Assembly: GCA_028751875.1 (NCBI GenBank)
Contig: CM054167.1
Location: forward strand, 20,230,412 to 20,294,411
Direction: 5' to 3'
Origin: Rapana venosa
Taxonomy: Eukaryota > Mollusca > Gastropoda > Neogastropoda > Muricidae
DNA length: 64,000 nt
Made by a program: the position numbers and the translations under genes. This document shows positions 50,839 to 61,117 of this stretch, piece by piece (within the stretch, counting starts at the first letter, position 1; each line of letters starts with the position of its first letter). The notes under the pieces are model-generated. The model was not told the origin of the DNA. It saw only the letters and a program-made list of their open reading frames with translations, and ran no database searches.

Positions 50839-51395
50839 ACTCTTCCAAAGGGCAGAACGGGTTTTAAAGTATGTGCGAGATGTTCTGCGTACGTACGGTT
50901 GCACACGGGACCTCGGTTTGTATAATTAGCCTACAGTCTCATCCGAAGGACTTTCAAGGGAGTGGAGTCAGTACTGATTTTTAACTCCAGGGGGATAAAG
51001 ATAAAGGTGTCCCATAACCTGTGTGGTCGTAGGGGAGTGAGGCATCAGAGACCTCAACTTCTCTAGGGGCCAGCATATTGAGGGCGGCGCCCATCTCCTC
51101 TCCCTCGCTGCTTTACCTTCCCTGACCCTAAAGAGGGCAGGTACCCATTTACAGCTGGGTGAACTGGGGGACTATACTGAAGCCAAGGCGCACAAACGGT
51201 CACCCATCCAAGTGGTAACCACGCTCGATGCTGCTTAATCTTTGCTGGGGGAAAGCGAGTGCTCTGACCACTGAGCTATCCCGTCCCCTTAGGGAAAATT
51301 TCCTTGGACGGGGGTCTCAGTGGTGACTGGAACCCAGGCTCGATCCTGGGCCGTCAGATCACAAGCACAGAGTTCTAACCACTAAACTATAACCC
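50839..51395 (-). mobile_element. SINE A interrupted by SINE C
   Basis: Body 50839-50995 (CTCTTCCAAAGGGCAGAACG to AACTCCAGGGGGA) and reverse head 51291-51395 (CTGGAACCCAGGCTCGATCC, TCTAACCACTAAACTAT). Confidence 0.85.
50996..51290 (-). mobile_element. SINE C, full-length, nested in SINE A
   Basis: GATAAAGGTGTCCCATAACC to CCACTGAGCTATCCCGTCCC; 5S-like core in reverse at about 51195-51245. Confidence 0.93.
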
Positions 51396-51689
51396 CCCCC
51401 CACCCCCCCAAAAAAAAAAGAAAAAAAAAAGAAAGATGGATAAGCCAGTTTACAGAACAAACCAGATTAACACGAAGATTAAAAAAGTTATTATCACAGA
51501 GAAACATAAAACAATACAAAGCAAGCAAAAAAACCCAAACCCAAACCAAACAAAAACAATACAAAACCAAAAGCAGGTACGTCTATTATTCCATAATCTT
51601 TCAACCCACCACAAAATCCTTGTGAAACAGGGGATACAGCAACAGAGAACACAAGTACCGAAAAATAGAAAAAAAATATATAACGAGCA
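51396..51689. other. A-rich sequence, no gene seen
   Basis: A-runs and CAAAC repeats. Confidence 0.4.
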
Positions 51690-51860
51690 GATTTGAAGTC
51701 GGGAAGTGTCGGCTGAGGCCAGCGGGCAGACAGACAGACCTCCTGGCCTGCAGAGTTGCAATACAAGCACAGAGGAAGATCAGGCACTGCACTACACTAC
51801 CCACCTCACTCACTGAAGGTTTCGAAACGGCAGAGAAGAAGATACAGACACTGTCCATCA
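51690..51860 (+). mobile_element. SINE B 3'-domain fragment
   Basis: TTTGAAGTCGGGAAGTGTCG, GCTGAGGCCAGCGGGCAGAC, CAGGCACTGCACTACAC, related to 30750-30855. Confidence 0.6.
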
Positions 51861-52148
51861 CTGTAGCCTGTTACAAAAATCACTGGGTCACCCGTGTCCA
51901 TGATGTATTATCATGTGAAATCGGTGAGGGCTTCATGTAGGCTTAGGGCCTTGTGCCATGGTGGTGAGACACGAGCGTTGACTGTGGACAGAGCTGAGAG
52001 AATATTCTGAACCCAGTGTGTGTCCCACCTTCCGTTACGTGGCCTTTTACCGGGGCTGCTGCTTCTGCTCTTTGAAGTGATGCTATGTAGCCTGTACCAT
52101 GTTCACTCTGAATTTTCACATCTGAGCCAGCTGCTGTGTTGTGTGTTT

Positions 52149-52191
<43 letters not shown>

Positions 52192-52600
52192 TGTGTTGGT
52201 GTGTCCGTCTGTCCGTCTGTCTGTCTGTCTCTCTCTCTCTCTGGATATTATGTTGTCGAAAGATGGTAAGTTTTTTCCCCCCAGTGGATTTGCTACTTTT
52301 GTTTGTCACCGCTGAACTTCACCATGTGTCTCTACCATTATTCAGTGTATTGATCAGTAACCCCCTTCATGTATGGGCCAACGACCTTTCATGAATAAAT
52401 TCTTACATATGTTCAGATTGTGCTCTCTCTCTCTCTCTCTCTCTCTGCTTTCCTTTTGTGTAGTGCCTGGTCTCCTCCTCACTCTGTGCTCCTGACTTTG
52501 CACAAGACACTACAATCACTTCCAGCTGCCCCGTAGTTTATATTTCAAACGTGAAACTTTCATACAATGCATTCCACTTTAAAGCTTAGTCTTTTAGTCT
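51861..52600. other. No gene seen
   Basis: Contains (GT)n 52150-52190 and CT tracts. Positions 52455-52510 resemble reversed SINE B 3' domain. Confidence 0.4.
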
Positions 52601-52603
52601 TTA

Positions 52604-52786
52604 GTGATCGACTATGACTCTCTGACTAGGAGGCTTGACTCGCAGTCATGTGCTGCAACCCTGGGGGCTAGTTGGCCTTTGGAGAACATCTCCAACGCTG
52701 ACTGTCCGTATGCCCACTTGGCCGAGAGAGTGGGGATGTACTGTGGGCGAGACATCACTATAATCATATCTCTGCCCAATTTCTGA
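52604..52786 (+). other. Unassigned 60-codon open frame
   Basis: Reads MIDYDSLTRRLDSQSCAATL, GASWPLENISNADCPYAHLA, ERVGMYCGRDIT... and stops. Composition is protein-like, but I do not recognise a family and see no splice context. It could be part of an unrecognised repeat. Confidence 0.25.
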
Positions 52787-52861
52787 AACACCAGAGGTCA
52801 TCGTCGAACACGACGGACAAACATATCATCATAATACATTCGGGGGGCGGGATAGCCTAGT

Positions 52862-52942
52862 GTTTAAAAAAAAAAAACTTTATATCGAGGATAATGGAAT
52901 AGGCACTTATGTGCTTTTTTACATCCAGTCCCCGTGTGTATG
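52862..52942 (-). mobile_element. SINE A tail piece nested in the SINE A' head
   Basis: A-run, CTTTATATCGAGGATAATGG, ACATCCAGTCCCCGTGTGTA, located between TAGCCTAGT and TGGTTAGAA of the host head. Confidence 0.8.
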
Positions 52943-53047
52943 CGTGGTTAGAATGTTAAGTTCCTGACCTGACGGCTCGGGTTCGAGCCACCACCAAGGC
53001 ATGCACCCATTCAAGGGAATTTGTTTTTCCTTGGAGTTAACATCAGT

Positions 53048-53340
53048 TAAGAGCTCAGTGGTCAGAGCACTCATTTCCCCCCAGCTAAGGTTAAGCAGCA
53101 TCGAGCGTGGTTACCACTTAGATGGGTGACTATTTGCGCGCCTTGGCTTCAGTACAGTCCCCCAGTTCACCCAGCTGTAAATGGGTACCTGTCCTCTTCA
53201 GGGTCAGGGAAGGTAAAGCAGCGAGGGAGAGGAGATGGGCGCCGCCCTCAATATGCTGGCCCCTAGAGAAGTTGAGGTCTCTGATGCCTCGCTCCCCTAC
53301 AACCACATAGGTTATGGGACACCTTTACCTTTTACCTTTA
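53048..53340 (+). mobile_element. SINE C, nested
   Basis: AGAGCTCAGTGGTCAGAGCA, GGTTAAGCAGCATCGAGCGT, TTAGATGGGTGACTA (5S-like, diverged) to GGGACACCTTTACCTTTTAC. Confidence 0.9.
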
Positions 53341-53645
53341 CTGACTCCACTTCCCCGAAAGTCCTTCGAGTGAGACTATAAACTGAGACCCCGTGTGTGA
53401 ACGCATGCAGCACACCTTGCGCACACGTTAAACCGTTCCACCTTTCTGGGAAAGTAAGGCGTTACATGCCAGTGGGAACGGAAGACAAAACTTTGAAAAA
53501 AGCATGCACATTGGTGTCGTGTCTAGACATCCTCCCCGAAGTCGGAATGCGGCTACCTTAATGGTGGGTGACAACGGTCACATACGCAACATCTCACCAC
53601 TGGTGAACCTTGGAAGTCATGCCGAGGAGCGAAAAACAACAACAA

Positions 53646-54234
53646 CAACAACAAAGACCACAACAAAAAGTGAACTCGTCTGACCCTCAACTTCAGAGTC
53701 ATTCTTTTCAAGTTTTTAAACTCAAGTCGGTTCCCTAACTGTTTCAGGCAGTGATCTTCTGCCGTGTAAGAAATAACTCTCAAACAGCTTGTTGCTTTTG
53801 TTCAAAGTTTGTTTATATTTTTTAAAATATATAAACAACATGACAGGCAGAATAATCAAAAACAACAACAGCTGTAAACAGACAAAAAATTCTTAAACAA
53901 ACTTCAGCAGTCCCCGCCATTTTAACGGAAACTTGAAAATCATTCAGTTTGGCAATGTCCTTATAATCATTTCATTAACCATGGGCTGCTTTTTAACTAA
54001 CTGTTTGTGGGGTCCTAAAGGTAAAGATGACACACGCCCAAATCTGAACTCATTCATTTACGACAATGTCCTTACAATGAATAAGTTATGGCTGCTTTTA
54101 CCTTATCTCTTTGTGGGAGGCTAAAGGTAAGGAAATACAGCAATACCTGCACTCATACCTATGGCACTGTGTTTACAGTTCACTGACTATGGTTGCCTGA
54201 CTGTAGGTGGCTAAAGGTAAGGGCACACGCCCTA
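53646..54234. other. No gene seen
   Basis: A-rich then T-rich sequence. TCCTTAYAAT.AT and GGCTAAAGGTAAGG motifs recur two to three times between 53950 and 54220 (weak ancient duplication). Confidence 0.4.
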
Positions 54235-56335
54235 CCCGGTACAAAGCTGTTTGGCTATCTATCTTGCGAGGTACACAGCTGTTTTGGCTATCTTGTGAGG
54301 TACACAGCTGTTTGGCTATCTTGTTAAGTACACAGCTGTTTGGCTATCTATCTTGTGAGATACACAGCTGTTTGGCTATCTATCTTGTGAGGTACACAGC
54401 TGTTTGGCTATCTATCTTGTTAAGCACACAGCTGTTTGGCTATCTATCTTGTTAAGTACACAGCTGTTTGGCTATCTATCTTGTGAGATACACAGCTGTT
54501 TGGCTATCTATCTTGTGAGGTACACAGCTGTTTGGCTATCTATCTTGTTAAGTACACAGCTGTTTGGCTATCTATCTTGTTAAGTACACAGCTGTTTGGC
54601 TATCTATCTTGTGAGATACACAGCTGTTTGGCTATCTTGTTAAGTACACAGCTGTTTGGCTATCTTGTGAGGTACACAGCTGTTTGACTATTTTGTTAAG
54701 TACACAACAGTTTGGCGTTTTATCTTGTTAAGTACACAGCTGTTTGCTATCTTGTTAAGTACACAGCTGTTTGGCTATCTATCTTGTGAGGTACACAGCT
54801 GTTTGGCTATCTTGTTAAGCACACAGCTGTTTGGCTATCTTGTGAGGTACACAGCTGTTTGGCTATCTATCTTGTGAGGTACACAGCTGTTTGGCCACAT
54901 ATCATGTTAAGTACACAGCTGTTTGGCTATCTATCTTGCGAGGTACACAGCTGTTTGGCTATCTATCTTGTGAGGTACACAGCTGTTTGGCTATCTTGTG
55001 AGGTACACAGCTGTTTGGCTATCTATCTTGTTAAGTACACAGCTGTTTGGCTATCTATCTTGTTAAGTACACAGCTGTTTGGCTATCTTGTTAAGTACAC
55101 AGCTGTTTGGCTATCTTGTGAGGTACACAGCTGTTTGGCTATCTATCTTGTTAGGTACACAGCTGTTTGGCCATCTATCTTGACAAGTACACAGCTGTTT
55201 GGCCATCTATCTTGTTAAGTACACAGCTGTTTGGCTATCTATCTTGTTAAGTACACAGCTGTTTGGCTATCTTGTTAAGTACACAGCTGTTTGGCCATCT
55301 ATCTTGTCAAGTACACAGCTGTTTGGCTATCTATCTTGTGAGGCACACAGCTGTTTGGCTATCTATCTTGTGAGGTACACAGCTGTTTGGCCATCTATCT
55401 TGTCAAGTACACAGCTGTTTGGCTATCTATCTTGTCAAGTACACAGCTGTTTGGCTATCTATCTTGTCAAGTACACAGCTGTTTGGCTATCTTGTCAAGT
55501 ACACAGCTGTTTGGCTATCTTGTTAGGTACACAGCTGTTTGGCTATCTATCTTGTGAGGTACACAGCTGTTTGGCTATCTTGTGAGGTACACAGCTGTTT
55601 GGCTATCTATCTTGTTAAGTACACAGCTGTTTGGCTATCTATCTTGTTAAGTACACAGCTGTTTGGCTATCTTGTTAAGTACACAGCTGTTTGGCCATCT
55701 ATCTTGTCAAGTACACAGCTGTTTGGCTATCTATCTTGTCAAGTACACAGCTGTTTGGCTATCTATCTTGTCAAGTACACAGCTGTTTGGCTATCTTGTC
55801 AAGTACACAGCTGTTTGGCTATCTTGTTAGGTACACAGCTGTTTGGCTATCTATCTTGTTAAGTACACAGCTGTTTGGCTATCTATCTTGTTAAGCACAC
55901 AGCTCTATCTATCTTGTTAAGCACACAGCTCTATCTATCTTGTTAAGCACACAGCTCTATCTATCTTGCTAAGCACACAGCTCTATCTATCTTGCTAAGC
56001 ACACAGCTCTATCTATCTTGTTAAGCACACAGCTCTATCTATCTTGTTAAGCACACAGCTCTATCTATCTTGTTAAGCACACAGCTCTATCTATCTTGCT
56101 AAGCACACAGCTCTATCTATCTTGTTAAGCACACAGCTCTATCTATCTTGTTAAGCACACAGCTCTATCTATCTTGTTAAGCACACAGCTCTATCTATCT
56201 TGTTAAGCACACAGCTCTATCTATCTTGCTAAGCACACAGCTCTATCTATCTTGTTAAGCACACAGCTCTATCTATCTTGTTAAGCACACAGCTCTATCT
56301 ATCTTGTTAAGCACACAGCTGCCTGGCCATCTTGT
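54235..56335. repeat. Minisatellite with 24-32-bp units over the RNase H-like gene's 3' end
   Basis: Main unit GTACACAGCTGTTTGGCTAT plus CTATCTTGTTAA (54235-55890, with shorter variants lacking one CTAT and TTAA/TGAG/TCAA variants), then about 17 shorter units CACAGCTCTATCTATCTTGT plus TAAG (55890-56310). Higher-order blocks repeat, e.g. the unit order near 55220-55500 recurs at 55600-55800. The right end overlaps the coding sequence and stop codon of the - strand gene. Confidence 0.96.
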
Positions 56336-57287
56336 GCGGCGCTCGGTTGGTGTCAAAGCCGGTCTTGGCGGGGCTGAACACCCAGGTGACGGTCTTCACG
56401 GGGCTGGCGGGCAGGATCTCAACCCAGCGGGCCTGCAGGCTGCCGCAGCGGATCTTGTTGAGCAGGCTCATGCAGTCGCTGACCATCACCACCTGCCTGA
56501 ACGTCTGCGAGGCCGCCCACTCCAGGGCCTCCGTCATGGCCGCCTCCTCCAGCAGCGGCCTCTTGCAGAGCTCCGGGATGAACCGCCTCTTCTGGAAGAC
56601 CTCCGCGTGGTTCTGTTCGGCCAGGAAGACCCAGGCCGACCTGTTCTTGCGCCCCGCCACGTAGCCTCCGACGTAGATGACCACCGTGTTGTTGCGCACG
56701 TGGCTGTCCACCAGCCGCTGAACGTTCCGCCACTTGCAGTGGACCAGGGTGCGGTCCACGTTCATGAAGGCCCTCAGCGGGCAGCCCACCTCCACCTTCC
56801 TCCACCCCCTCAGCCCGCGCCTGGCTGTGTCCTGACCATCAGAGGCTCCCCAAGCTGACGATGCTGGGACAGGCTGTTCCTCTTCGTCCTGTGGAGGCTG
56901 TGTCGAGGGCTCTCGGTGACTCGCTTCTTCGTGTGGATCGGTTTTTGTGGGCGTTTCAGGCGGGTCAGTGGAGGCCGGAGGTTGATCCTGACTTTCGGAG
57001 TCTTCTTCTTTTTCTTCTTCTGGACATTCACTCATCGGCACTGCAGCAGACTGCTTCGGGTTCTCTTCTGGGAGCTGCGCTGGGGAGTCTTGCTGCTGAG
57101 CCACATCTTCATCTTTCTGGGCTGCTGGCGCTACACCCGAAGTAGGGGAACCACCAGGAGCTGAAGCTCTCTCCTGACTGGCCGAGTCCTTCTCCCATCC
57201 TTCCCTCTTCGCCGTCTGGGGTTCGGGGTCCTCGGCTGCGTCCTCTTCCTTGCCGGCAGAGCAGGACTCGTGGCTCTCTCCCCGGGC
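56307..57287 (-). CDS. RNase H-like fold gene, exon 3 (linker and RNase H-like domain)
   Basis: Acceptor TTGTCCCAG|GCC (AG at 57289-57288), phase 0; 326 codons and TAA at 56309-56307. Residues 1-165 of the exon are acidic and Pro/Ser/Gln-rich (EEEKEEDSESQDQPP). Residues 170-326 read as an RNase H-like fold: VVIYVGGYVAGRKNRSAWVF (canonical Y-T-D-G strand), EEAAMTEALEWA (helix with the conserved Glu), VVMVSDCMSLL (strand with the conserved Asp), TVTWVFSPAKTGFDTNRAPH (canonical W-V-P-S-H-x-G..N..A-D). The first Asp is Gly and the last Asp is Pro, and the His of PSH is replaced, so catalysis is unlikely. No adjacent RT, integrase or LINE sequence continues the frame, so a domesticated pseudoenzyme is the best reading. 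The strong GC bias matches the other host exons. Confidence 0.75.
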   Translation of the reverse strand, partial: ARGESHESCSAGKEEDAAEDPEPQTAKREGWEKDSASQERASAPGGSPTSGVAPAAQKDEDVAQQQDSPAQLPEENPKQSAAVPMSECPEEEKEEDSESQDQPPASTDPPETPTKTDPHEEASHREPSTQPPQDEEEQPVPASSAWGASDGQDTARRGLRGWRKVEVGCPLRAFMNVDRTLVHCKWRNVQRLVDSHVRNNTVVIYVGGYVAGRKNRSAWVFLAEQNHAEVFQKRRFIPELCKRPLLEEAAMTEALEWAASQTFRQVVMVSDCMSLLNKIRCGSLQARWVEILPASPVKTVTWVFSPAKTGFDTNRAPHKMARQLCA

Positions 57288-57359
57288 CTGGGACAACAGA
57301 TCAGGAGTTTGAATCCTTGTCAAAGTACTGCACAGAACCTCCTTTATGCGCTTCAGCAC

Positions 57360-57480
57360 AGAAAACAGAACACACACAACGCATACATACATACACACGC
57401 ACGCACGCACACGCACGCACGCGCGCACACACACACACACAACACACACGCCCCCCCCCCCCCCCCACACACACACACAT
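57360..57480. repeat. CA, GCAC and C-run low-complexity tract
   Basis: CACACAC, (GCAC)n and about 18 Cs. Confidence 0.9.
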
Positions 57481-57483
57481 AGG

Positions 57484-57826
57484 GACGGGGCAGCCTAGTG
57501 GTCAAAACATTGCGCTCGCAATCTGACGACCCGGGTTCGATTCCCGTTCAAGGAGATATTTTCCTCTGGAGTTAACATCAGTACAGACTCCACTCTCCCC
57601 AAAAGTCCTTCGGATGAGACTATAAACCGAGGCCCCGTGTGCGAACGCACGCAGAACATCTTGCGCACACGTTAAATCCTGTTCCGCTTTTCGTAAGAGT
57701 AGGCCATTGTGTGCCGGTGGGAACAGATGACAGAATTCACACACAAATCCGCATACGCACGGGGACTAGATGTAAAAAAAAGCACATAAGTGCTTATTCC
57801 ATTATCCTCGATATAAAAGAATAAAA
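57484..57826 (+). mobile_element. SINE A, full-length
   Basis: Head A box CAGCCTAGTGGTCAAAACA, B box GGTTCGATTCCC, body and tail ATATAAAAGAATAAA; flanked by CA repeats on both sides. One of the best-preserved copies. Confidence 0.95.
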
Positions 57827-57969
57827 CACACACACACACACACACAAAACACGTTACGAGTCCTTCAGTGCTGTCAAATGGGTAGGATCTTTCTCAAGTG
57901 AAACTGAAAACTAACACCAGCACCATTTCGTTTTCTAGTCCATAAATCGAAGGTTTGCCCACGGCTCTG

Positions 57970-59230
57970 GCTTTGACATGTTAAAACCCACTGTGGCAGC
58001 ATCATGAATGTCACATGTCATGTCATGTCAAAACCCACTATGGCAGCATCATGAATGTCACCATGTCATGTCCTGTCAAAACCCACTATGGCAGTATCAT
58101 GAATCTCATTGTCACAATGCCACGTCAAAACCCACTGTGGCAACATCATGAATGTCACTGTCACCATGTCATGTCAAAACTCACTGTCGCAACATCATGA
58201 ATGTCATTGTCAGAATGTCATGTCAAAACTCACTGTCGCAACATCATGAATGTCACCATGTCATGCCATGTCAAAACCCACTGTGCCAACATCATAAAGG
58301 TCACCATGTAAAAACCCACTGTGCCAATATCATGGATGTCATGTCAAAACCCACTGTAGCAACATCATGAATGGCACAATGTCATAACCCACTGTGCCAA
58401 CATCATGAATGTCACCACGGCAAAACCCATTGTGCCAACATCACGAATGTCATCATGCCATGTCAAAACCCACGGTGGCAACATCATGAATGTCACCACG
58501 CCATGCCAAAACCCACTGTGCCAACATCATGAATGTCACCATGTCATGTCAAAACCCACTGTGGCAACATCATGAATGTCACGATGTCATGTCATGTCAA
58601 AACCCACTGTAGCAGGACATGAATGTCACGATGTCATGTCATGTCAAAACCCACTGTGCCAACATAATGAATGTCACCATGCCATGTCAAAACCCACTGT
58701 GCCAAAATCATGAATGTCAATGTTCACCATGTCATGTCAAAACCCACTGTACCAACATCATGAATATCACCATGTCATGCCAAAAACCACTGTGGCAACA
58801 TCATGAATAGCACCATGTCATGCCAAAAACCACTGTGGCAACATCATCAATGTCACCATGTCATGTCAAAACCCACGATGGCATCATGAATGGCACCATG
58901 TCATGTCAAAAACCACTGTGCCAACATAATGAATGTCACCATGCCATGTCATGCCAAAACCCATTGTGGCAACATCATCAATGTCACCATGCCATGCCAA
59001 AACCCACGGTGGCAACATCATGAATGGCACCATATCATGCCACGTCAAAACCCATTGTGCCAAAATAATGAATGTCGCCATTCATGTCAAAACCTACTGC
59101 GCCAACATAATGAATGTCACCATGTCAAAAACCACTGTGCCAACATAACGAATGTCACCATATCATGCCACGTCAAAACCCATTGTGCCAACCTCGTGAA
59201 TGTCACCGTGTCATGTCATGTCATATTAAA
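57970..59230. repeat. About 43-bp minisatellite
   Basis: Unit AACATCATGAATGTCACCAT plus GTCATGTCAAAACCCACTGTGCC, about 28 units with variable GTCAT/GCCAT counts. In gene sense it starts within 10 bp of the exon-2 donor. Confidence 0.95.
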
Positions 59231-59236
59231 ACCTAC

Positions 59237-59332
59237 CCTGTAACAATGCCCGGGGCCTTTTAGTACCAATCCAATCTCAATCTTCTTGTTTATAGCCCAG
59301 CCGACCACAGAGGCCATACTGAGGGCCGTCAC
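59237..59332 (-). CDS. RNase H-like fold gene, predicted exon 2
   Basis: Thirty-two codons, phase 0 on both sides: VTALSMASVVGWAINKKIEI, GLVLKGPGHCYR. Acceptor TTTGACCAG|GTG (AG at 59334-59333) has a weak pyrimidine tract; donor AGG|GTAGGT at 59236. The joined reading exon1-exon2-exon3 has no frame break. The ALSMASVVGWAI stretch is hydrophobic but too short to call as a transmembrane helix with confidence. Predicted from composition, splice signals and phase only; no homologue recognised. Confidence 0.6.
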
Positions 59333-59457
59333 CTGGTCAAATTGTCAAACCTCAGAATATAGAACTGTGCAACGATATACAGATTAAAACAGGGTGTAAA
59401 ACCAACTCTGCTGTCGTTCCTTGCTGAATTGATTGGCCAACAATAAATAGCATCCCC

Positions 59458-59460
<3 letters not shown>

Positions 59461-59517
<57 letters not shown>
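59461..59517. repeat. (GA)n microsatellite
   Basis: About 28 GA units directly next to (GT)n. Confidence 0.95.
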
Positions 59518-59519
<2 letters not shown>

Positions 59520-59758
59520 TGTGTGTGTGTGTGTGGTTGTGTGTGTGTGGTGTGTGTGTGGTGTGTGTGGTGTTTGTGTGTGTGTGTGTGTGGTGTGCGC
59601 GCGCGCGCGTGCACGCGTGTGTGTGAGTGTATGTGCGTGCATGCGCGCGCGCGTGTGTGTGTGTGTACGCGCGCGCGAGCGTGCATGTGTGTACGCGCGC
59701 GCGAGCGTGCATGCGCACGCGTGCATGCATGCGCACGCGAGCAAACACGCACGCTTTT
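59518..59758. repeat. Alternating GT/GC tract
   Basis: Almost continuous alternating purine/pyrimidine of about 240 bp: (GT)n, GCGCGCGCG, GTGCACGCG, GCATGCGC. Confidence 0.93.
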
Positions 59759-59845
59759 CAACTTAACGCCATACCCTCTCAATGACACAAGTCCTTGAAA
59801 CCAAAAACAAAAGTATGACAAATGTCGCAGATAGATCTATAGACT

Positions 59846-60172
59846 ACCTACCTACAGTGGACGGGATAGCTCAGTGGTCGGAGCACTCGCTTTCCCCCCA
59901 GCCAAGTTAAGCAGCGTCGAGCGTGGTTACCAGTTGGATGGGTGACCCGTTTGCGCGCCTAGGCTTCAGTACAGTTCCCCCAGTTCACCCAGCTGTAAAT
60001 GGGTACCTGCCCTCTTTAGGGTCAGGGAAGGTAAAGCAGCGAGGGAGAGGAGATGGGCGCCGCCCTCAATATGCTGGCCCCTAGAGAAGTGAGGTCTCTG
60101 ACGCCTCGCTCCCCTACGACATTATAGGTTATGGGACTCCTTTACCTTTTACCTACCTACCTACATCAGCAG
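59846..60172 (+). mobile_element. SINE C, full-length with TSD
   Basis: CTACCTACCTACA lies at the left edge (about 59842-59855) and again at the right edge (about 60159-60171). Head CGGGATAGCTCAGTGGTCGG, 5S-like AAGTTAAGCAGCGTCGAGCG and AGTTGGATGGGTGACCCG, 3' end GGGACTCCTTTACCTTTTAC. Best-preserved family C copy in the window. Confidence 0.93.
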
Positions 60173-60404
60173 GCTACACGGGAGGAGAGGAACAGCCGAT
60201 GTTGACAGAATGCGGTAACCAGGTAAACCCTGACTTTGATGTGGTTCAGCAAACCTGCAGATCTAAATCACACCCCCCCCCCCCCCCCATCCCACCCCCA
60301 ACCGACCCCCCCCCTCCCCACCCCTCCTCCTAGTGCTAAACCCCAGGTGTGCCGATAATTCTGGCCGTCATCAGATAAATAAAGCTATGGACGCATGGAG
60401 AGAA

Positions 60405-60417
60405 GGAGGAGAGAGAG

Positions 60418-60495
<78 letters not shown>

Positions 60496-60506
60496 GAGAG
60501 AGAGAT
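60405..60506. repeat. (GA)n microsatellite
   Basis: About 100 bp with one AAG and one CG interruption. Confidence 0.95.
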
Positions 60507-60587
60507 CTAGTCACATGCATGCGCGCAAATGCAGACACAGACAGGGCAGACGCGCGCGCGCACACGCACGTACACACAATACACACA

Positions 60588-60716
60588 ATCTTGCGCACAC
60601 GTTAAATCATGTTGCGCTATTCGGAAGAGTAAGCTATTCTGTGCCGGTGGAAACGGATGACAAAATGTACAAAACTGCATACACACGGGGACTAGTTGTA
60701 AAAAAAGCACATGAGT
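60588..60716 (+). mobile_element. SINE A 3' fragment
   Basis: CTTGCGCACACGTTAAATCA to AAAAAAGCACATGAGTG; both ends truncated. Confidence 0.8.
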
Positions 60717-60794
60717 GACCAGTGGGATCTGGGCGACACAGACATTACATACCCTGCTGGCACCCTAACACCCGAGTACAACGCTATAACCACC

Positions 60795-60797
<3 letters not shown>

Positions 60798-60845
<48 letters not shown>
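60798..60845. repeat. (GT)n microsatellite
   Basis: About 23 units. Confidence 0.95.
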
Positions 60846-60846
<1 letters not shown>

Positions 60847-60984
60847 TACGCAGACATCCCTGTATCGTGGATGTGACTGTGGATGTGCATCAGTGCGTGC
60901 GTGCATGTGTGTGCGTATGTGCATGCGCCCGTGCATAGACAGACCGACAGACAAACAGACAGGGAGTGTGTGTGTGTGTTGTTG

Positions 60985-61117
60985 TTGTCTTCAATTTAAC
61001 GTCTGTTCACTCTGAGTGATATTAGACGAGGGAAATAGAAAGTGTAAGGGAAGTTAAAGAAGTGAGAGGAAGGAGTGGAAGGAGAAAAGGTTAAGAAATA
61101 GCATCAGTGCTGGTATT

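Larger units (their letters stand above)
52845..53645 (+). mobile_element. SINE A' (tail B) carrying two nested insertions
   Basis: Head starts GGGCGGGATAGCCTAGT at about 52845, is cut by a reversed SINE A tail piece (52862-52942), resumes TGGTTAGAATGTTAAG with B box GGGTTCGAGCC, is cut again by SINE C (53048-53340), then body 53341-53510 and tail B (GGTCACATACGCAACATCTC, GAACCTTGGAAG) ending in (CAA)n. Confidence 0.85.
57288..59236 (-). other. Intron 2 of the RNase H-like gene
   Basis: 1,949 bp holding CA/GC repeats, a SINE A in opposite orientation and a 1.25-kb minisatellite. Confidence 0.6.

Noticed and set aside
54207..55894. Several Leu/Tyr/Trp-rich + strand frames
   Set aside because: Products of the minisatellite unit; identical peptide repeats with no independent evidence of translation.
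56304..56858. 184-codon + strand frame
   Set aside because: Antisense shadow of the RNase H-like exon; the - strand has splice signals and a recognisable fold.
57484..57560. Genuine tRNA gene
   Set aside because: A and B boxes are present, but the fold is not a complete tRNA and the block is the head of a dispersed SINE with body and tail.
57970..59230. CRISPR-like array appearance
   Set aside because: Units are contiguous and diverged with no unique spacers, in an animal intron; it is a minisatellite.
59880..59950. Genuine 5S rRNA gene
   Set aside because: Only the internal promoter portion matches; the 5' 5S segment is replaced by a tRNA-like A box, and the block recurs as a SINE head.
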